Source of the DNA: Sphingomonas sp. 32-62-10
GTDB taxonomy: Bacteria > Pseudomonadota > Alphaproteobacteria > Sphingomonadales > Sphingomonadaceae
DNA length: 29,971 nucleotides
Direction of reading: 5' to 3'
Assembly: GCA_002280555.1 (NCBI GenBank)
Contig: NCEE01000029.1
Span: forward strand, 1-29,971
Position 1 is the stretch's first letter. Each line of letters opens with the position of its first letter. The position numbers and the translations under genes were made by a program. The notes beneath the pieces were generated by a model. It was not told the origin of the DNA, ran no database searches, and saw only the letters and a list, made by a program, of their open reading frames with translations. Shown here piece by piece: positions 7,183-15,454 of this stretch.

Positions 7183-7200
7183 ATTCGGGGCGACTGTCGC

Positions 7201-7226
7201 GCGCGGTCGGGAGCCCCCGACCGCGC
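7201..7226. terminator. Hairpin between convergent genes
   Basis: The arms GCGCGGTCGGG (7201-7211) and CCCGACCGCGC (7216-7226) make a perfect 11-bp stem with a 4-base loop. It lies between the stop of the exported-protein gene (+) and the end of hslU (-), so it could stop transcripts from both sides. There is no T-tract on either strand. Confidence 0.5.
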
Positions 7227-7232
7227 CGATCG

Positions 7233-8525
7233 CTACAGCACGAACCGGCTGAGATCAGTGTTGCGCGCAATCGCGCTCAGCTGGCTTTCGACATAGGCTG
7301 CATCGATCAGCAATGTCTCACCGACGCGGTCCTCCGCTTCGAAGCTGATTGCTTCGAGCAGTTTTTCCATCACCGTCTGCAGCCGCCGCGCGCCGATATT
7401 CTCGATCTCGGCATTCACCTCCGCCGCGATCTTCGCCACCGCGCAGATACCGTCTTCAGTGAAGTCGATCGTCACGCCTTCGGTCGCGATCAGCGCCTTA
7501 TACTGGGCGGGCAGCGACGCCTTGGTATCACTCAGGATCGCCACGAAATCGGCCTCTGTCAGCGCCTTCAGCTCGACACGGATCGGCAGACGGCCCTGGA
7601 GTTCGGGCAGCAAGTCACTGGGCTTGGCAACGTGGAACGCGCCTGACGCGATAAACAGGATATGGTCAGTCTTCATCGGGCCGTACTTAGTGGCCACCGT
7701 GGTGCCCTCGATCAGCGGCAGCAAATCGCGCTGCACACCTTCGCGGCTCACGGAGCCGCCGCGCACATCGCTGACCGCGATCTTGTCGATCTCGTCGAGG
7801 AACACGATCCCGTTCGCCTCGGCATCGGCGAGCGCCACCCGGCTCACTTCTTCCTGATCGAGCCGTTTGTCGGCCTCTTCCTCAACCAGCTTGTCCCAGG
7901 CGGCGGGCACGGAAAGCTTGCGGCGCTTGAGCTGATTACCGCCCATCGCCTTGCTCATCATTTCGCCCAGATTGATCATACCCATCTGGCCCGGCACTTC
8001 GAACGGGGCCTTGGGCGCGTCCTCCACCTCGATCTCGATCTCGGTCGCGTTCAAATGGCCTTCGCGAAAGCGCTGGCGAAACGCCTCGCGGGTTGCCTCG
8101 CTCGCGCCTTTGCCGGTCAGCGCATCGAGCAGCCGTGCCATCGCGGCATCCTCGGCCTTGTCTTTCACGGCAACACGGCGACGTTCCTTTTCGAGCCGCA
8201 CCGCTTCCTCGACCAGGTCGCGCGCAATCTGTTCGACATCGCGGCCGACATAACCAACCTCGGTAAACTTGGTCGCCTCCACCTTCACAAACGGCGCATC
8301 GGCCAGTTTCGCCAGCCGCCGTGAGATCTCGGTCTTGCCGCAGCCCGTGGGCCCAATCATCAGGATGTTCTTGGGCGTCACCTCATCGCGCAGATCGGCA
8401 CCAAGCTGCTGCCGCCGCCAGCGATTGCGCATCGCCACCGCGACGGCTTTCTTGGCATCGGTCTGGCCAATGATATGCGCGTCGAGCGCGGCAACGATGG
8501 TTTTGGGGGTAAGGGCGTCGTTCAT
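7233..8525 (-). CDS. hslU: ATP-dependent protease ATPase subunit HslU
   Basis: The product has 430 residues and is an AAA+ unfoldase that forms a hexamer, feeding substrates to the HslV peptidase. Walker A is GPTGCGKT (58-65) and Walker B is FLDEID, with the acidic pair at 244-247. The pore motif GYVGRD lies at 91-96. The intermediate domain, rich in charged helices, spans about 110-230. The C-terminus ends in DLSRFVL, the tail that inserts into HslV. The length is slightly short of the E. coli protein (443), with the difference in the I-domain. Its ATG overlaps the stop of the aldo/keto reductase by four bases, so it is translated in the same operon as hslV but not next to it. Confidence 0.97.
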   Translation of the reverse strand: MNDALTPKTIVAALDAHIIGQTDAKKAVAVAMRNRWRRQQLGADLRDEVTPKNILMIGPTGCGKTEISRRLAKLADAPFVKVEATKFTEVGYVGRDVEQIARDLVEEAVRLEKERRRVAVKDKAEDAAMARLLDALTGKGASEATREAFRQRFREGHLNATEIEIEVEDAPKAPFEVPGQMGMINLGEMMSKAMGGNQLKRRKLSVPAAWDKLVEEEADKRLDQEEVSRVALADAEANGIVFLDEIDKIAVSDVRGGSVSREGVQRDLLPLIEGTTVATKYGPMKTDHILFIASGAFHVAKPSDLLPELQGRLPIRVELKALTEADFVAILSDTKASLPAQYKALIATEGVTIDFTEDGICAVAKIAAEVNAEIENIGARRLQTVMEKLLEAISFEAEDRVGETLLIDAAYVESQLSAIARNTDLSRFVL

Positions 8526-9580
8526 TTCTTTTCCGGGTGGGTTTGGCGAGAGCGGGGGGCAAGGGCATCGGCAAGTGCACGGTCGACGAACCCGTTGACG
8601 AACCAGGCCGGATAGGTCGCGGCTGGCGTGGTCAAGGCGTCGAGGCGCGCAATTTGTTCGGGTGCGAGTAGAATGTCAGCCGCAGCAAGGTTATCGGCAA
8701 GCTGATGCGGCTTTGATGCGCCAACCAGAATGCTGCTCACCGCATCCTTGGCAAGCAACCACGCGAGCGCGACTTGTGCGACGCTTACGGCTTGCGCCTG
8801 GGCAATATTGCGCAGCGCATCGACCACCGCAAAGCCCATCTCCTTGTCGAAAGGGATCACGTCGAAGCTCGATAAACGATTATCGGGATCGCTCAGCGTT
8901 TCACGCGTGTATTTGCCGCTGAGGAAACCACCGGCCAGCGGGCTCCACACCGTCAGACCGAGGCCATAATGCGCCAGCATGCCGAATGCTTCGGACTCAA
9001 GATCGCGACCGACCAGCGAATAATACATTTGACCATGCGTGAACGGTGCCCAGCCATTGGCGCGCTGCAACTCGACGGCGGCGGCGACCTGCCACGGCAA
9101 CCAGTTCGAAAAGCCCAGGTAACGCGCCTTGCCGTGCTGCACGATCGTATCGAGCGCCGACAGTGTTTCTTCGAGCGGGGTGTAAGGGTCGGGGCGGTGA
9201 GCGATAAAGACATCGACATAATCGGTACCAAGCCGTTTCAGGCTCTGCTCGATCGACCACAGCAAATGGCGGCGACTGAGCCCCGTATCGCCCAACGCCT
9301 TGCCAAGGCGAAACCCGGCCTTGGTCGCAATCACCAGATCGTGCCGACGATCGGCAATGATCTGGCCCAAAATCTCCTCGGCCTCGCCATCTGAATACAC
9401 ATCGGCAGTGTCGAAAAAATTGACGCCGCCCGCAATTGCAGCGTCGACCAAGGCGGCCGCTTCACCTTTGCCGATTTTGGCGACGCCAGGCATTGATGTG
9501 CCGCCACCGGTGAACGTCATCGTGCCGAACGAAAGGCGCGAGACGATCAGGCCCGAATTTCCCAATCGGTTGTAAAGCAT
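8522..9580 (-). CDS. Aldo/keto reductase
   Basis: The product has 352 residues and is an NADPH-dependent (family expectation) oxidoreductase of aldehydes or ketones with a TIM-barrel fold. The full catalytic tetrad is visible: Asp57 and Tyr62 (FFDTADVYSDGEA), Lys87 (VIATKAGF) and His128 (FIAHRPDPYTP). The C-terminal cofactor segment ILVGASKPHQLADN is present. Its length and the internal LSDPDNRLSSFDVIPFD segment resemble the YajO/GSP69-type group. The gene sits 16 bases downstream of hslV and overlaps hslU by four bases, which places a redox enzyme inside the hslVU operon. The physiological substrate is unknown; a link to aldehyde stress during heat shock is inference. Confidence 0.92.
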   Translation of the reverse strand: MLYNRLGNSGLIVSRLSFGTMTFTGGGTSMPGVAKIGKGEAAALVDAAIAGGVNFFDTADVYSDGEAEEILGQIIADRRHDLVIATKAGFRLGKALGDTGLSRRHLLWSIEQSLKRLGTDYVDVFIAHRPDPYTPLEETLSALDTIVQHGKARYLGFSNWLPWQVAAAVELQRANGWAPFTHGQMYYSLVGRDLESEAFGMLAHYGLGLTVWSPLAGGFLSGKYTRETLSDPDNRLSSFDVIPFDKEMGFAVVDALRNIAQAQAVSVAQVALAWLLAKDAVSSILVGASKPHQLADNLAAADILLAPEQIARLDALTTPAATYPAWFVNGFVDRALADALAPRSRQTHPEKK

Positions 9581-9596
9581 CTACATTCCTTAAAAA

Positions 9597-10151
9597 TCAG
9601 ACGGCGCTGTCGAGTGTTTCCACGGTCAGCCGGTCATTGGTGTAGACGCAAATGTCCGCCGCGACGGCCATCGCCTTGCGGGCCAGCACTTCGGCATCGG
9701 CTTCGTAATCGGTTAGCGCGCGGGCGGCGGCGAGCGCGAAATTGCCGCCTGAGCCGATCGCCGCGATCCCCGCTTCGGGCTCCAGCACGTCGCCGTTACC
9801 GGTCAGGATAAGGGTCACGTCCTTGTCGGCGACGACCATCATCGCCTCCAGGTTGCGCAGATATTTGTCGGTCCGCCAGTCCTTGGCGAGCTCGACCGCC
9901 GCGCGGAGCAGCTGGCCGTGATGTTGTTCCAGCTTGCGTTCGAGCCTTTCGAACAGCGTGAAGGCATCCGCAGTTGCCCCAGCGAAACCGCCGATGACGC
10001 TGCCGTCACCCAGCTTGCGGACCTTGCGGGCATTGGGTTTCATCACCGTCTGGCCCATCGAGACCTGACCATCGCCGGCGATCACGACCTTGCCACCACG
10101 CCGCACGGAAAGGATTGTGGTGCCGTGCCACACCATCGATTGTTCGCTCAT
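9597..10151 (-). CDS. hslV: ATP-dependent protease peptidase subunit HslV
   Basis: The product has 184 residues and is a proteasome-beta-like N-terminal nucleophile threonine peptidase. The propeptide MSEQSMVWHG is followed by TTILSVRRGG, so Thr11 should become the N-terminal nucleophile. The GDGQVSMGQTVMK and GFAGATADAFTLFERLE segments are diagnostic of the family. ATG 10151 is used; the open frame extends to 10187 but MSEQ is the family start. No Shine-Dalgarno sequence lies upstream. HslV and HslU form the two-component ClpYQ protease that degrades misfolded and regulatory proteins, here separated by the aldo/keto reductase gene. Confidence 0.96.
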   Translation of the reverse strand: MSEQSMVWHGTTILSVRRGGKVVIAGDGQVSMGQTVMKPNARKVRKLGDGSVIGGFAGATADAFTLFERLERKLEQHHGQLLRAAVELAKDWRTDKYLRNLEAMMVVADKDVTLILTGNGDVLEPEAGIAAIGSGGNFALAAARALTDYEADAEVLARKAMAVAADICVYTNDRLTVETLDSAV

Positions 10152-10156
10152 AGGAA

Positions 10157-10187
10157 ATGATATGGGATGCGTGCAGCGCCGCTGCAA
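10157..10187 (-). promoter_or_regulatory. Probable hslV promoter abutting the start codon
   Basis: On the minus strand TTGCAG (10187-10182) is followed after 15 bases by CCCATAT (10166-10160), or after 17 bases by CATATC. The first reading is like alphaproteobacterial RpoH heat-shock promoters; the second is like sigma-70. Only eight bases separate CCCATAT from the ATG at 10151. Transcription would therefore begin at or next to the start codon. Confidence 0.35.
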
Positions 10188-10262
10188 TCCACCCCATCCA
10201 TTCGGGCTGAGCGAGGACGAAGCCTATGCAAAGCGCGATCGCGATGCCGCCCAGATCCCTTG

Positions 10263-10355
10263 CCGTCACCCCGGACTTGATCCGGGGCCCACCTTGCCCC
10301 TCATCCCGCCTTTTGTTGGCGCGCGGTGGGCCCCGGATCAAGTCCGGGGTGACGG
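10263..10355. repeat. Perfect 31-bp inverted repeat with nested palindromes
   Basis: The left arm 10263-10293 and right arm 10325-10355 are exact reverse complements, with a 31-base spacer. Each arm also contains its own hairpin, CCCCGGA-CTTGA-TCCGGGG. The GTCACCCCGGA core is a dispersed intergenic palindrome type that I know from sphingomonads. It occupies the space between the hslV promoter region and the end of the esterase gene, both on the minus strand. Confidence 0.9.
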
Positions 10356-10419
10356 GGTAGTTGCGATCAATGCTCCAACGCCTAAACCCGGTTCAGGTGA
10401 GCATTCCCCATCGACAATC

Positions 10420-11310
10420 CTACTTACTGTTCGCCTTCAGAAACGCTGTGCTGTCCGTCAGGGTAGTCGCGTTGCCGCGGAACGGCAGGGAGAGCCCCAT
10501 CACCAGATCGTTGTGGCTCTTGCCCGCATACTCCTTCAGCTCGAAACGTGCGCCGAGTTCGGTCAACCGTTTCGCCAGCCGGGTCGCGTTGCGCGGTTTA
10601 ACCACATCATCGGCGGTGCCCTGCGCCAGTTGCAGCGGTGGCGTGTCTTTGGCCGCATAAGTGATCGGCTGGGTTTCAGCTGGCGTCGGCCAGGCCGAGA
10701 ATGCGGCGCGCGCACGGTCGCTTTCCCAAGGGTAAAAGGCATAGGGGCCGGCAAACAGCGCGGCAGCCCGGACGATCTTGGGGTCGACGCCAATGTCGCG
10801 CAGATACTTTCCGTCGAGCGCGAGCATTGCCGCGTTATAGGCGCCCGCCGAATGGCCCGAGAGCGTGATCCGCGCGGGATCGCCGCCATAGTCCGCGATG
10901 TGATCGCGCACCCATTTCACCGCGAGCGCTGAATCCTGGACGAAAATCGGAAAGCGCACACCGGGCACCAGCCGATAATCGGGGATGACGACGATGAACC
11001 CCTGCCCCGCAAACGCGCGGCCGACAAAGCCATATTCCTGGCGCGATCCCTTGGTCCAAGCGCCGCCATAATAGAAAATCACCACCGGCAGTTTTTTTGC
11101 GCCGGGTTTGGCGGGCGCCCAAACATCGAGCTGCTGGCGCGGCGCGGTGCCATAATCGACGTCCTTCGCGATCTGCACCGCATCGGGCTGGCCCGGCGTC
11201 ATTTTGTCGATCAGGTTGAGCATCATTGGCGGTGATGCAAAGAAATAGGCATAGCCCAGCCCCGCCACGATCAAGGCCACTATCCCCAGAATAATCCGCC
11301 CAATCGTCAT
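10420..11310 (-). CDS. Membrane-anchored alpha/beta hydrolase (esterase/lipase, fold-3 type)
   Basis: The product has 296 residues. The N-terminus MTIGRIILGIVALIVAGLGY is an uncleaved-looking anchor, so the catalytic domain probably faces the periplasm. The oxyanion-hole segment VIFYYGGAW stands where related enzymes have HGGG/HGGAW. The nucleophile is Ser154 in SGHSAGAYNAAML. The acid and histidine are probably in GTADDVV and GKSHNDLV. The closest relatives by eye are carboxylesterases of the BD-FAE or kynurenine-formamidase-like group. ATG 11310 starts the anchor with a GGGGA motif upstream; the open frame runs further to 11679 but that extension is not protein-like. It is divergent from the acylase gene, with 132 bases between. 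Confidence 0.88.
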   Translation of the reverse strand: MTIGRIILGIVALIVAGLGYAYFFASPPMMLNLIDKMTPGQPDAVQIAKDVDYGTAPRQQLDVWAPAKPGAKKLPVVIFYYGGAWTKGSRQEYGFVGRAFAGQGFIVVIPDYRLVPGVRFPIFVQDSALAVKWVRDHIADYGGDPARITLSGHSAGAYNAAMLALDGKYLRDIGVDPKIVRAAALFAGPYAFYPWESDRARAAFSAWPTPAETQPITYAAKDTPPLQLAQGTADDVVKPRNATRLAKRLTELGARFELKEYAGKSHNDLVMGLSLPFRGNATTLTDSTAFLKANSK

Positions 11311-11442
11311 GCAGCATCCCCAACCGTTGTCCTTTAAGCGTGGGGCACGGCGCGGGCCAGCACAAGCCCCGCCATCGCCCTTACCCCGCATTGCCACCTG
11401 TGCGGAATCGGCATAGCAAGCGTCGAAACAATCAGGGAGAGA

Positions 11443-13728
11443 ATGATGCGGAAATTCGCAATTGGTGCGCTGCTGCTGGCAAGCGTCAGCAGCAATGCCG
11501 CGATCGCCAAGGGGCCAAGCGTTTCCGCAACGATCGTTCGAACCAGCTACGGCATTCCGCACATCACCGCGCGCAACTGGCGCGGGATCGGCTACGGCGT
11601 GGGATACGCCTACGCCCAGGACAATCTGTGCATGATCGCCGAAGAGTTTGCGACGGTGGCAGGTGAGCGATCGTTGCATTTTGGGCCGAAGGAAACCGCG
11701 ATCCTTGGCTTTGAGAAAATCGATAACCTGTCATCGGACATTTTCTTCCGTTCCGCGATCGACATGCCCAAATTGCGGCGCGGCATTTCTGCGCAGATCC
11801 CCGAAGCGCGTGACGTGATCGCCGGGTATGTCGCCGGGTATAACCGCTTGCTGCGCGATTTAGGGCCGACTGGCGTACCCGCCGAATGTCGCGGCAAGGC
11901 CTGGGTTCGACCGATCACCGCCGACGATATGCTGCGCCTCACCGAGAAGCAGGTGCTGCTGGCAAGCTCGCTCGCGCTGGCGGGTGCGGTGGTGAACGCA
12001 GCCCCTCCCGGTGGCGCACAGGCCGCCGACCAAAACGTCACCATTCCCGATCAGGACAAGATCGGCATTGGCAGCAATGGCTGGGCGTTTGGCGGCGACG
12101 TGACCGAAAGCGGGCGCGGCGTGCTGATCGGCAATCCGCATTTTCCGTGGAATGGCCCCGCGCGCTTCTGGGAAATGCATCTGACGATCCCCGGGGTGTA
12201 TGATGTCATGGGCGTCGGCATTGCTGGCACGCCAATCGTCTCGCTGGGCTTCAACAAGGATATCGGCTGGACCCACACCGTTACCGCCGCGCAGCATTTT
12301 ACGCTGTTTGAGCTAGAGCTCGATCCCACCGATCCGACCCGCTATATCGTCGACGGCAAATCGGAACGGATGACGCCGAAAACGGTCAGCATTCCGATGC
12401 CCGCCGGGACGGCACCCGTCACCCGGACGCTCTATTCGAGCCGGTTCGGGCCAATGGTGGCCGCCCCCGCCCTGCTGCTCAGCTGGGGCAAGACCAAGGC
12501 GTTTTCGATGCGTGACGCCAATGCCGGCAACCAGCGCGGACTGGCGGCGTGGATAGCCATCGGCAAGGCGAAATCGGTCGCCGATATTAGGTCGGCTGTG
12601 ACCAAAACGCTCGGTATTCCTTGGGTGAACACCATCGCGGTCGACCGCGCAGGTAATGCGCTGCATGCTGATGTCACCGCCGTCCCTAATGTTACCGCCG
12701 CCAAGGCCAAGGACTGCGCCACCCCCGCTTCGGCGCTTCTGGCAGGACGGGTCGTGCTCCTCGATGGCAAGCGCGCTGCGTGCGACTGGGACGATGTGGC
12801 GGGAACTGCTGCACGACGCCTGCTCCCCGCTTATGAACAGGCGATCTGGGAGCGCCGCGATTATCTGGCGAACAGCAATGACAGTTACTGGTTGAGCAAT
12901 GCCAGCGCGCCCTATCGCCAGCTTTCACCGATCCTGGGAGCATGGGGCACGATGCGCACGACGCGGACGCGATCTGGCCTGATCGAAATCGAACGGCGGC
13001 TCAAGGGCACCGATGGCCTGCCCGGCACCAAGATCGATCTGCCGCGCGCCGAGGCGATGGCGTTTGCCAATAAGAGCCTGGTCGCCGAGCTGGTGGTCGA
13101 CAAGCTGCTCGCGCTTTGTGCCGACAAGCCTGACGTAGCCGCCGCCTGTAACGCCCTGCGCGGATGGGATCGCAAATATGATGTCGACAGCCGGGGCGGC
13201 TATCTCTTCGCGGTGTTCGCCGCCAATATCCGGTCGATCGCCAATCTGTGGGCAATCAAATATGACCCCGCAGATCCGGTCCACACCCCCCGTGATCCAA
13301 TCACCGATGGTGATAATGGCACCAAGATGATCGCTGCGCTGGCCAAGGCTGCTGCGACGCTCTCGGCAGAAGGGATCGCGCTCGACGCACGCTGGGGCGA
13401 TGTCCAGTTCGCCAAGCGTGGCGACCAGCGGATCGCTGTGCACGGTGCCGAAGGATCGCTCGGCGTCCTCAACGTGCAGCAGGGGCAGAAGGTGCCCGGC
13501 GGCATCACCCCGACACATGGCTCGAGCTATGTCCAGGCGGTGACCTTCGACGATACGGGACCGGTGGTCGATGCCGTGCTCAGCTACTCGCAATCCACCA
13601 ACCCCGCCTCGCCACATTTCGGCGATCAGACGTTGCTCTATTCGGCCAAGCGTTGGGTCCGCCTGCCCTTCACCAAGGCGCAGATCGACGCGGACACGAT
13701 CAGCAAGCCGGTGACGATCAGCGAATAG
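11443..13728 (+). CDS. Penicillin acylase-family Ntn hydrolase (AHL/cyclic lipopeptide acylase-like)
   Basis: The product has 761 residues with a signal peptide (to about ANAAIAKG). It is a periplasmic precursor that should self-cleave into alpha and beta chains. The cleavage nucleophile is Ser211 in IGIGSNGWAFGG. This is followed by family motifs GNPHFPWNGPARFWEMHLTI, GTPIVSLGFNKDIGWTHTVT and, near the C-terminus, GITPTHGSSYVQAV. This pattern is that of the PvdQ/aculeacin-acylase branch, whose members cleave acyl amides such as N-acyl-homoserine lactones or lipopeptides, rather than of penicillin G acylase. The exact substrate cannot be read from the sequence. AGGGAGAG precedes ATG 11443; ATG 11446 is an alternative. 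No AHL synthase or receptor is adjacent. Confidence 0.92.
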   Translation: MMRKFAIGALLLASVSSNAAIAKGPSVSATIVRTSYGIPHITARNWRGIGYGVGYAYAQDNLCMIAEEFATVAGERSLHFGPKETAILGFEKIDNLSSDIFFRSAIDMPKLRRGISAQIPEARDVIAGYVAGYNRLLRDLGPTGVPAECRGKAWVRPITADDMLRLTEKQVLLASSLALAGAVVNAAPPGGAQAADQNVTIPDQDKIGIGSNGWAFGGDVTESGRGVLIGNPHFPWNGPARFWEMHLTIPGVYDVMGVGIAGTPIVSLGFNKDIGWTHTVTAAQHFTLFELELDPTDPTRYIVDGKSERMTPKTVSIPMPAGTAPVTRTLYSSRFGPMVAAPALLLSWGKTKAFSMRDANAGNQRGLAAWIAIGKAKSVADIRSAVTKTLGIPWVNTIAVDRAGNALHADVTAVPNVTAAKAKDCATPASALLAGRVVLLDGKRAACDWDDVAGTAARRLLPAYEQAIWERRDYLANSNDSYWLSNASAPYRQLSPILGAWGTMRTTRTRSGLIEIERRLKGTDGLPGTKIDLPRAEAMAFANKSLVAELVVDKLLALCADKPDVAAACNALRGWDRKYDVDSRGGYLFAVFAANIRSIANLWAIKYDPADPVHTPRDPITDGDNGTKMIAALAKAAATLSAEGIALDARWGDVQFAKRGDQRIAVHGAEGSLGVLNVQQGQKVPGGITPTHGSSYVQAVTFDDTGPVVDAVLSYSQSTNPASPHFGDQTLLYSAKRWVRLPFTKAQIDADTISKPVTISE

Positions 13729-13754
13729 ACGGGCTACCTACCGCTGCCCAAAAG

Positions 13755-13785
13755 CCGTCACCCCGGCCATGTGCCGGGGTGACGG
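13755..13785. repeat. Palindromic intergenic repeat (GTCACCCCGG type)
   Basis: The arms CCGTCACCCCGGC (13755-13767) and GCCGGGGTGACGG (13773-13785) are perfectly complementary with a 5-base loop. The outer 10 bases are the same as those of the 10263-10355 repeat, so the two belong to one family. It lies 27 bases after the acylase stop and could also act as a terminator, but no T-tract follows. Confidence 0.85.
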
Positions 13786-13886
13786 AGAATGGGATGGCGC
13801 GTAAGTTTTGCATTGTCGGCTGATCCGCGCCCGGTGTGATCCGAAGTGGCGGACGCAAAATATCGACCTGCAGCTGCTGAAAATCT

Positions 13887-13963
13887 TGGTCGGGACGACA
13901 GGATTCGAACCTGCGACCCCCACACCCCCAGTGTGATGCGCTACCAGGCTGCGCTACGTCCCG
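13887..13963 (-). tRNA. tRNA-Pro (anticodon GGG)
   Basis: Read on the minus strand, the 7-bp acceptor stem is CGGGACG (13963-13957) with CGTCCCG (13897-13891), followed by A and an encoded CCA. The D arm has AGCGCAGCCTGGTAGCGC and the T arm GCAGGTTCGAATCCTG. The anticodon stem TCACA/TGTGG closes the loop CTGGGGG, giving anticodon GGG (13929-13927), which reads CCC and CCU. The length is 77 bases including CCA. Confidence 0.96.
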
Positions 13964-14007
13964 ACCGAGGGGGCGGCATTATGCGTCTGTCGCCCTTGAT
14001 GCAAGCA

Positions 14008-14448
14008 TTACCCGTCTGGTGCATCGGCTGGCGGAACGGATGCCGCCGGCGGGATACTGAAAACCGCGCTGGCCCGGGCGATCAGTCGGTCGCCGGTCGT
14101 CACGCGGGCCTCGCCGAACGCCAGCGTGCGGCCAACGCGAACGGGAGTTGCGGCAACCTCCAGCCAGTCGCCAATCCGCGCGGTGCCGGTAAAGTCGCAG
14201 GTCAGGTTGACCGTCACGATACCGCCGACCCCGGCCCCAGATAGCGCACAGGCGAGCCCCATCGCATTATCCGCCAGCGCTGCGATCAGGCCGCCATGCG
14301 CCATGCCGCGCGCGTTGGTGTGTGGTGTCGCGACCAACACGCCGATGGTCAGCACATCGCCCTCGCGCTTCGAGTAGAGCGGCTCCCACGCATCGGTGAG
14401 CGGGCTCTTGCGGAAATGCGGCGCGAAGCCGGGCGGCGGATCAAGCAC
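14008..14448 (-). CDS. PaaI-like hotdog thioesterase
   Basis: The product has about 146 residues. The motif MAHGGLIAALADNAMGLAC is the PaaI/4HBT-type hotdog signature. It lies in the central helix and carries the catalytic acid (Asp) of acyl-CoA thioesterases. Strands VTVNLTCDFTGTARIGDWL and GRTLAFGEARVT complete the fold. GTG 14448 is preferred as start because it overlaps the alcohol dehydrogenase stop by eight bases (GTGCTTGA) and leads into the expected N-terminus LDPPPGFAPHF; ATG 14475 and 14499 would overlap more deeply. It is the last gene of a three-gene operon, and probably hydrolyses a CoA thioester. The acyl group is unknown. Confidence 0.86.
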   Translation of the reverse strand: MLDPPPGFAPHFRKSPLTDAWEPLYSKREGDVLTIGVLVATPHTNARGMAHGGLIAALADNAMGLACALSGAGVGGIVTVNLTCDFTGTARIGDWLEVAATPVRVGRTLAFGEARVTTGDRLIARASAVFSIPPAASVPPADAPDG

Positions 14449-15454
14449 GCGAGGCCGCCGTGCGCAGCGCACCATCCATCCACGCGGCCGGCGCATCATC
14501 GAATGTGTAAAGCCGAGTCTCGATCAGATCAGGGCGAAAGCCGTGCGCGTGGCAGCAATCGAGCGTCGGCGGGATGTTGGTGCGCACATTGGCACGTCCG
14601 GTGCGCAGCGCGATGCCCTTGTGATACATTTCCAGCATAGGCACCGGTGTAGTCGCGCCGAGATGGATCGTCACGCTGGTCAGCAAACCTTCGGGTTCGG
14701 TTGCGCGGATCGCCTGGATCAGCGTGTCGGGCGTGCCACACGCATCGACGACGATTTCATAAAGCATCGGCAGCTCACCCGGCAGGGCGATCGGGTTGGC
14801 ACCATAGGCCGCGGCCTGCGCCAGCCGTGCGGGATCATCATCGGCATAATCCACCCGCCCCGCACCCAGCGCAACCGCCAGCCCGGCAGCATAAAGGCCG
14901 ATCACCGAGGCGAGTCCGCCCATCACCAGCACGCTCGCGCCCGGCCTTTCGGCGAGCTGAGGCGCCACCGCGCGCCAACTGTCGGCTGCCATATCGGCCG
15001 CACCGATCAACTCGACCGGATCGGCGTTCATCGGCAAGGGCACGAGCATCGCATCGGCAAAGGGCACCGCGACCAGATCAGCGGCGGCACACCCGTAATT
15101 GCCGGGCCGCCCCATGCCATAGCTGGCAGCGAACGGTACCGACTGGCACCGCCCGGTAAAGCCGCGCTTACAGTTGCGGCAATCTCCGCAGCTGATCTGC
15201 GAGGGTACGATGACGCGCTGACCGGGCAGCACTTGCCGGACGCCGTCACCGATTTCGACGACCTCGCCGATCATCTCGTGCCCAATCGGTTCGCCTGCGG
15301 CCATTGGCGCAAGGCCGCGCACATAGCCGACATCGAGATCGCAGCGCCCGAGCACGATTGGGCGGACGATCGCTGCGCCGGCGCTGGCCAGCACCGGGGA
15401 TGCCGCCTCGCGCCACTCGACCAGACCGGGCCGAACGAAGGTCAGCTGCCGCAT
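14441..15454 (-). CDS. Zinc-dependent alcohol dehydrogenase (MDR family)
   Basis: The product has 337 residues. Catalytic-zinc ligands are Cys38 (LGRCDLDV) and His59-Glu60 (PIGHEMIGEV). The structural-zinc cluster Cys89, Cys92, Cys95 and Cys103 is complete (CGDCRNCKRGFTGRC). The Rossmann segment ASVLVMGGLASVIGLYAAGL departs from the usual GxGxxG, reading GGLASVIG, so cofactor binding may be atypical. It resembles threonine-dehydrogenase-like MDR enzymes. The start codon shares one base with the stop of the upstream YdhR-like gene (TGATG) and the end overlaps the thioesterase, so all three are tightly coupled. The substrate is unknown. Confidence 0.9.
   Translation of the reverse strand: MRQLTFVRPGLVEWREAASPVLASAGAAIVRPIVLGRCDLDVGYVRGLAPMAAGEPIGHEMIGEVVEIGDGVRQVLPGQRVIVPSQISCGDCRNCKRGFTGRCQSVPFAASYGMGRPGNYGCAAADLVAVPFADAMLVPLPMNADPVELIGAADMAADSWRAVAPQLAERPGASVLVMGGLASVIGLYAAGLAVALGAGRVDYADDDPARLAQAAAYGANPIALPGELPMLYEIVVDACGTPDTLIQAIRATEPEGLLTSVTIHLGATTPVPMLEMYHKGIALRTGRANVRTNIPPTLDCCHAHGFRPDLIETRLYTFDDAPAAWMDGALRTAASRA

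Noticed and set aside
10188..10419. CRISPR-like array at the GTCACCCCGG repeats
   Set aside because: Only two arms in inverted orientation, no direct repeats with regular spacers and no cas genes.
13738..13923. 61-residue minus-strand ORF containing GSNPVVPTK
   Set aside because: It reads through the 3' half of the tRNA-Pro gene and the palindromic repeat; the motif is a familiar artefact of tRNA translation.
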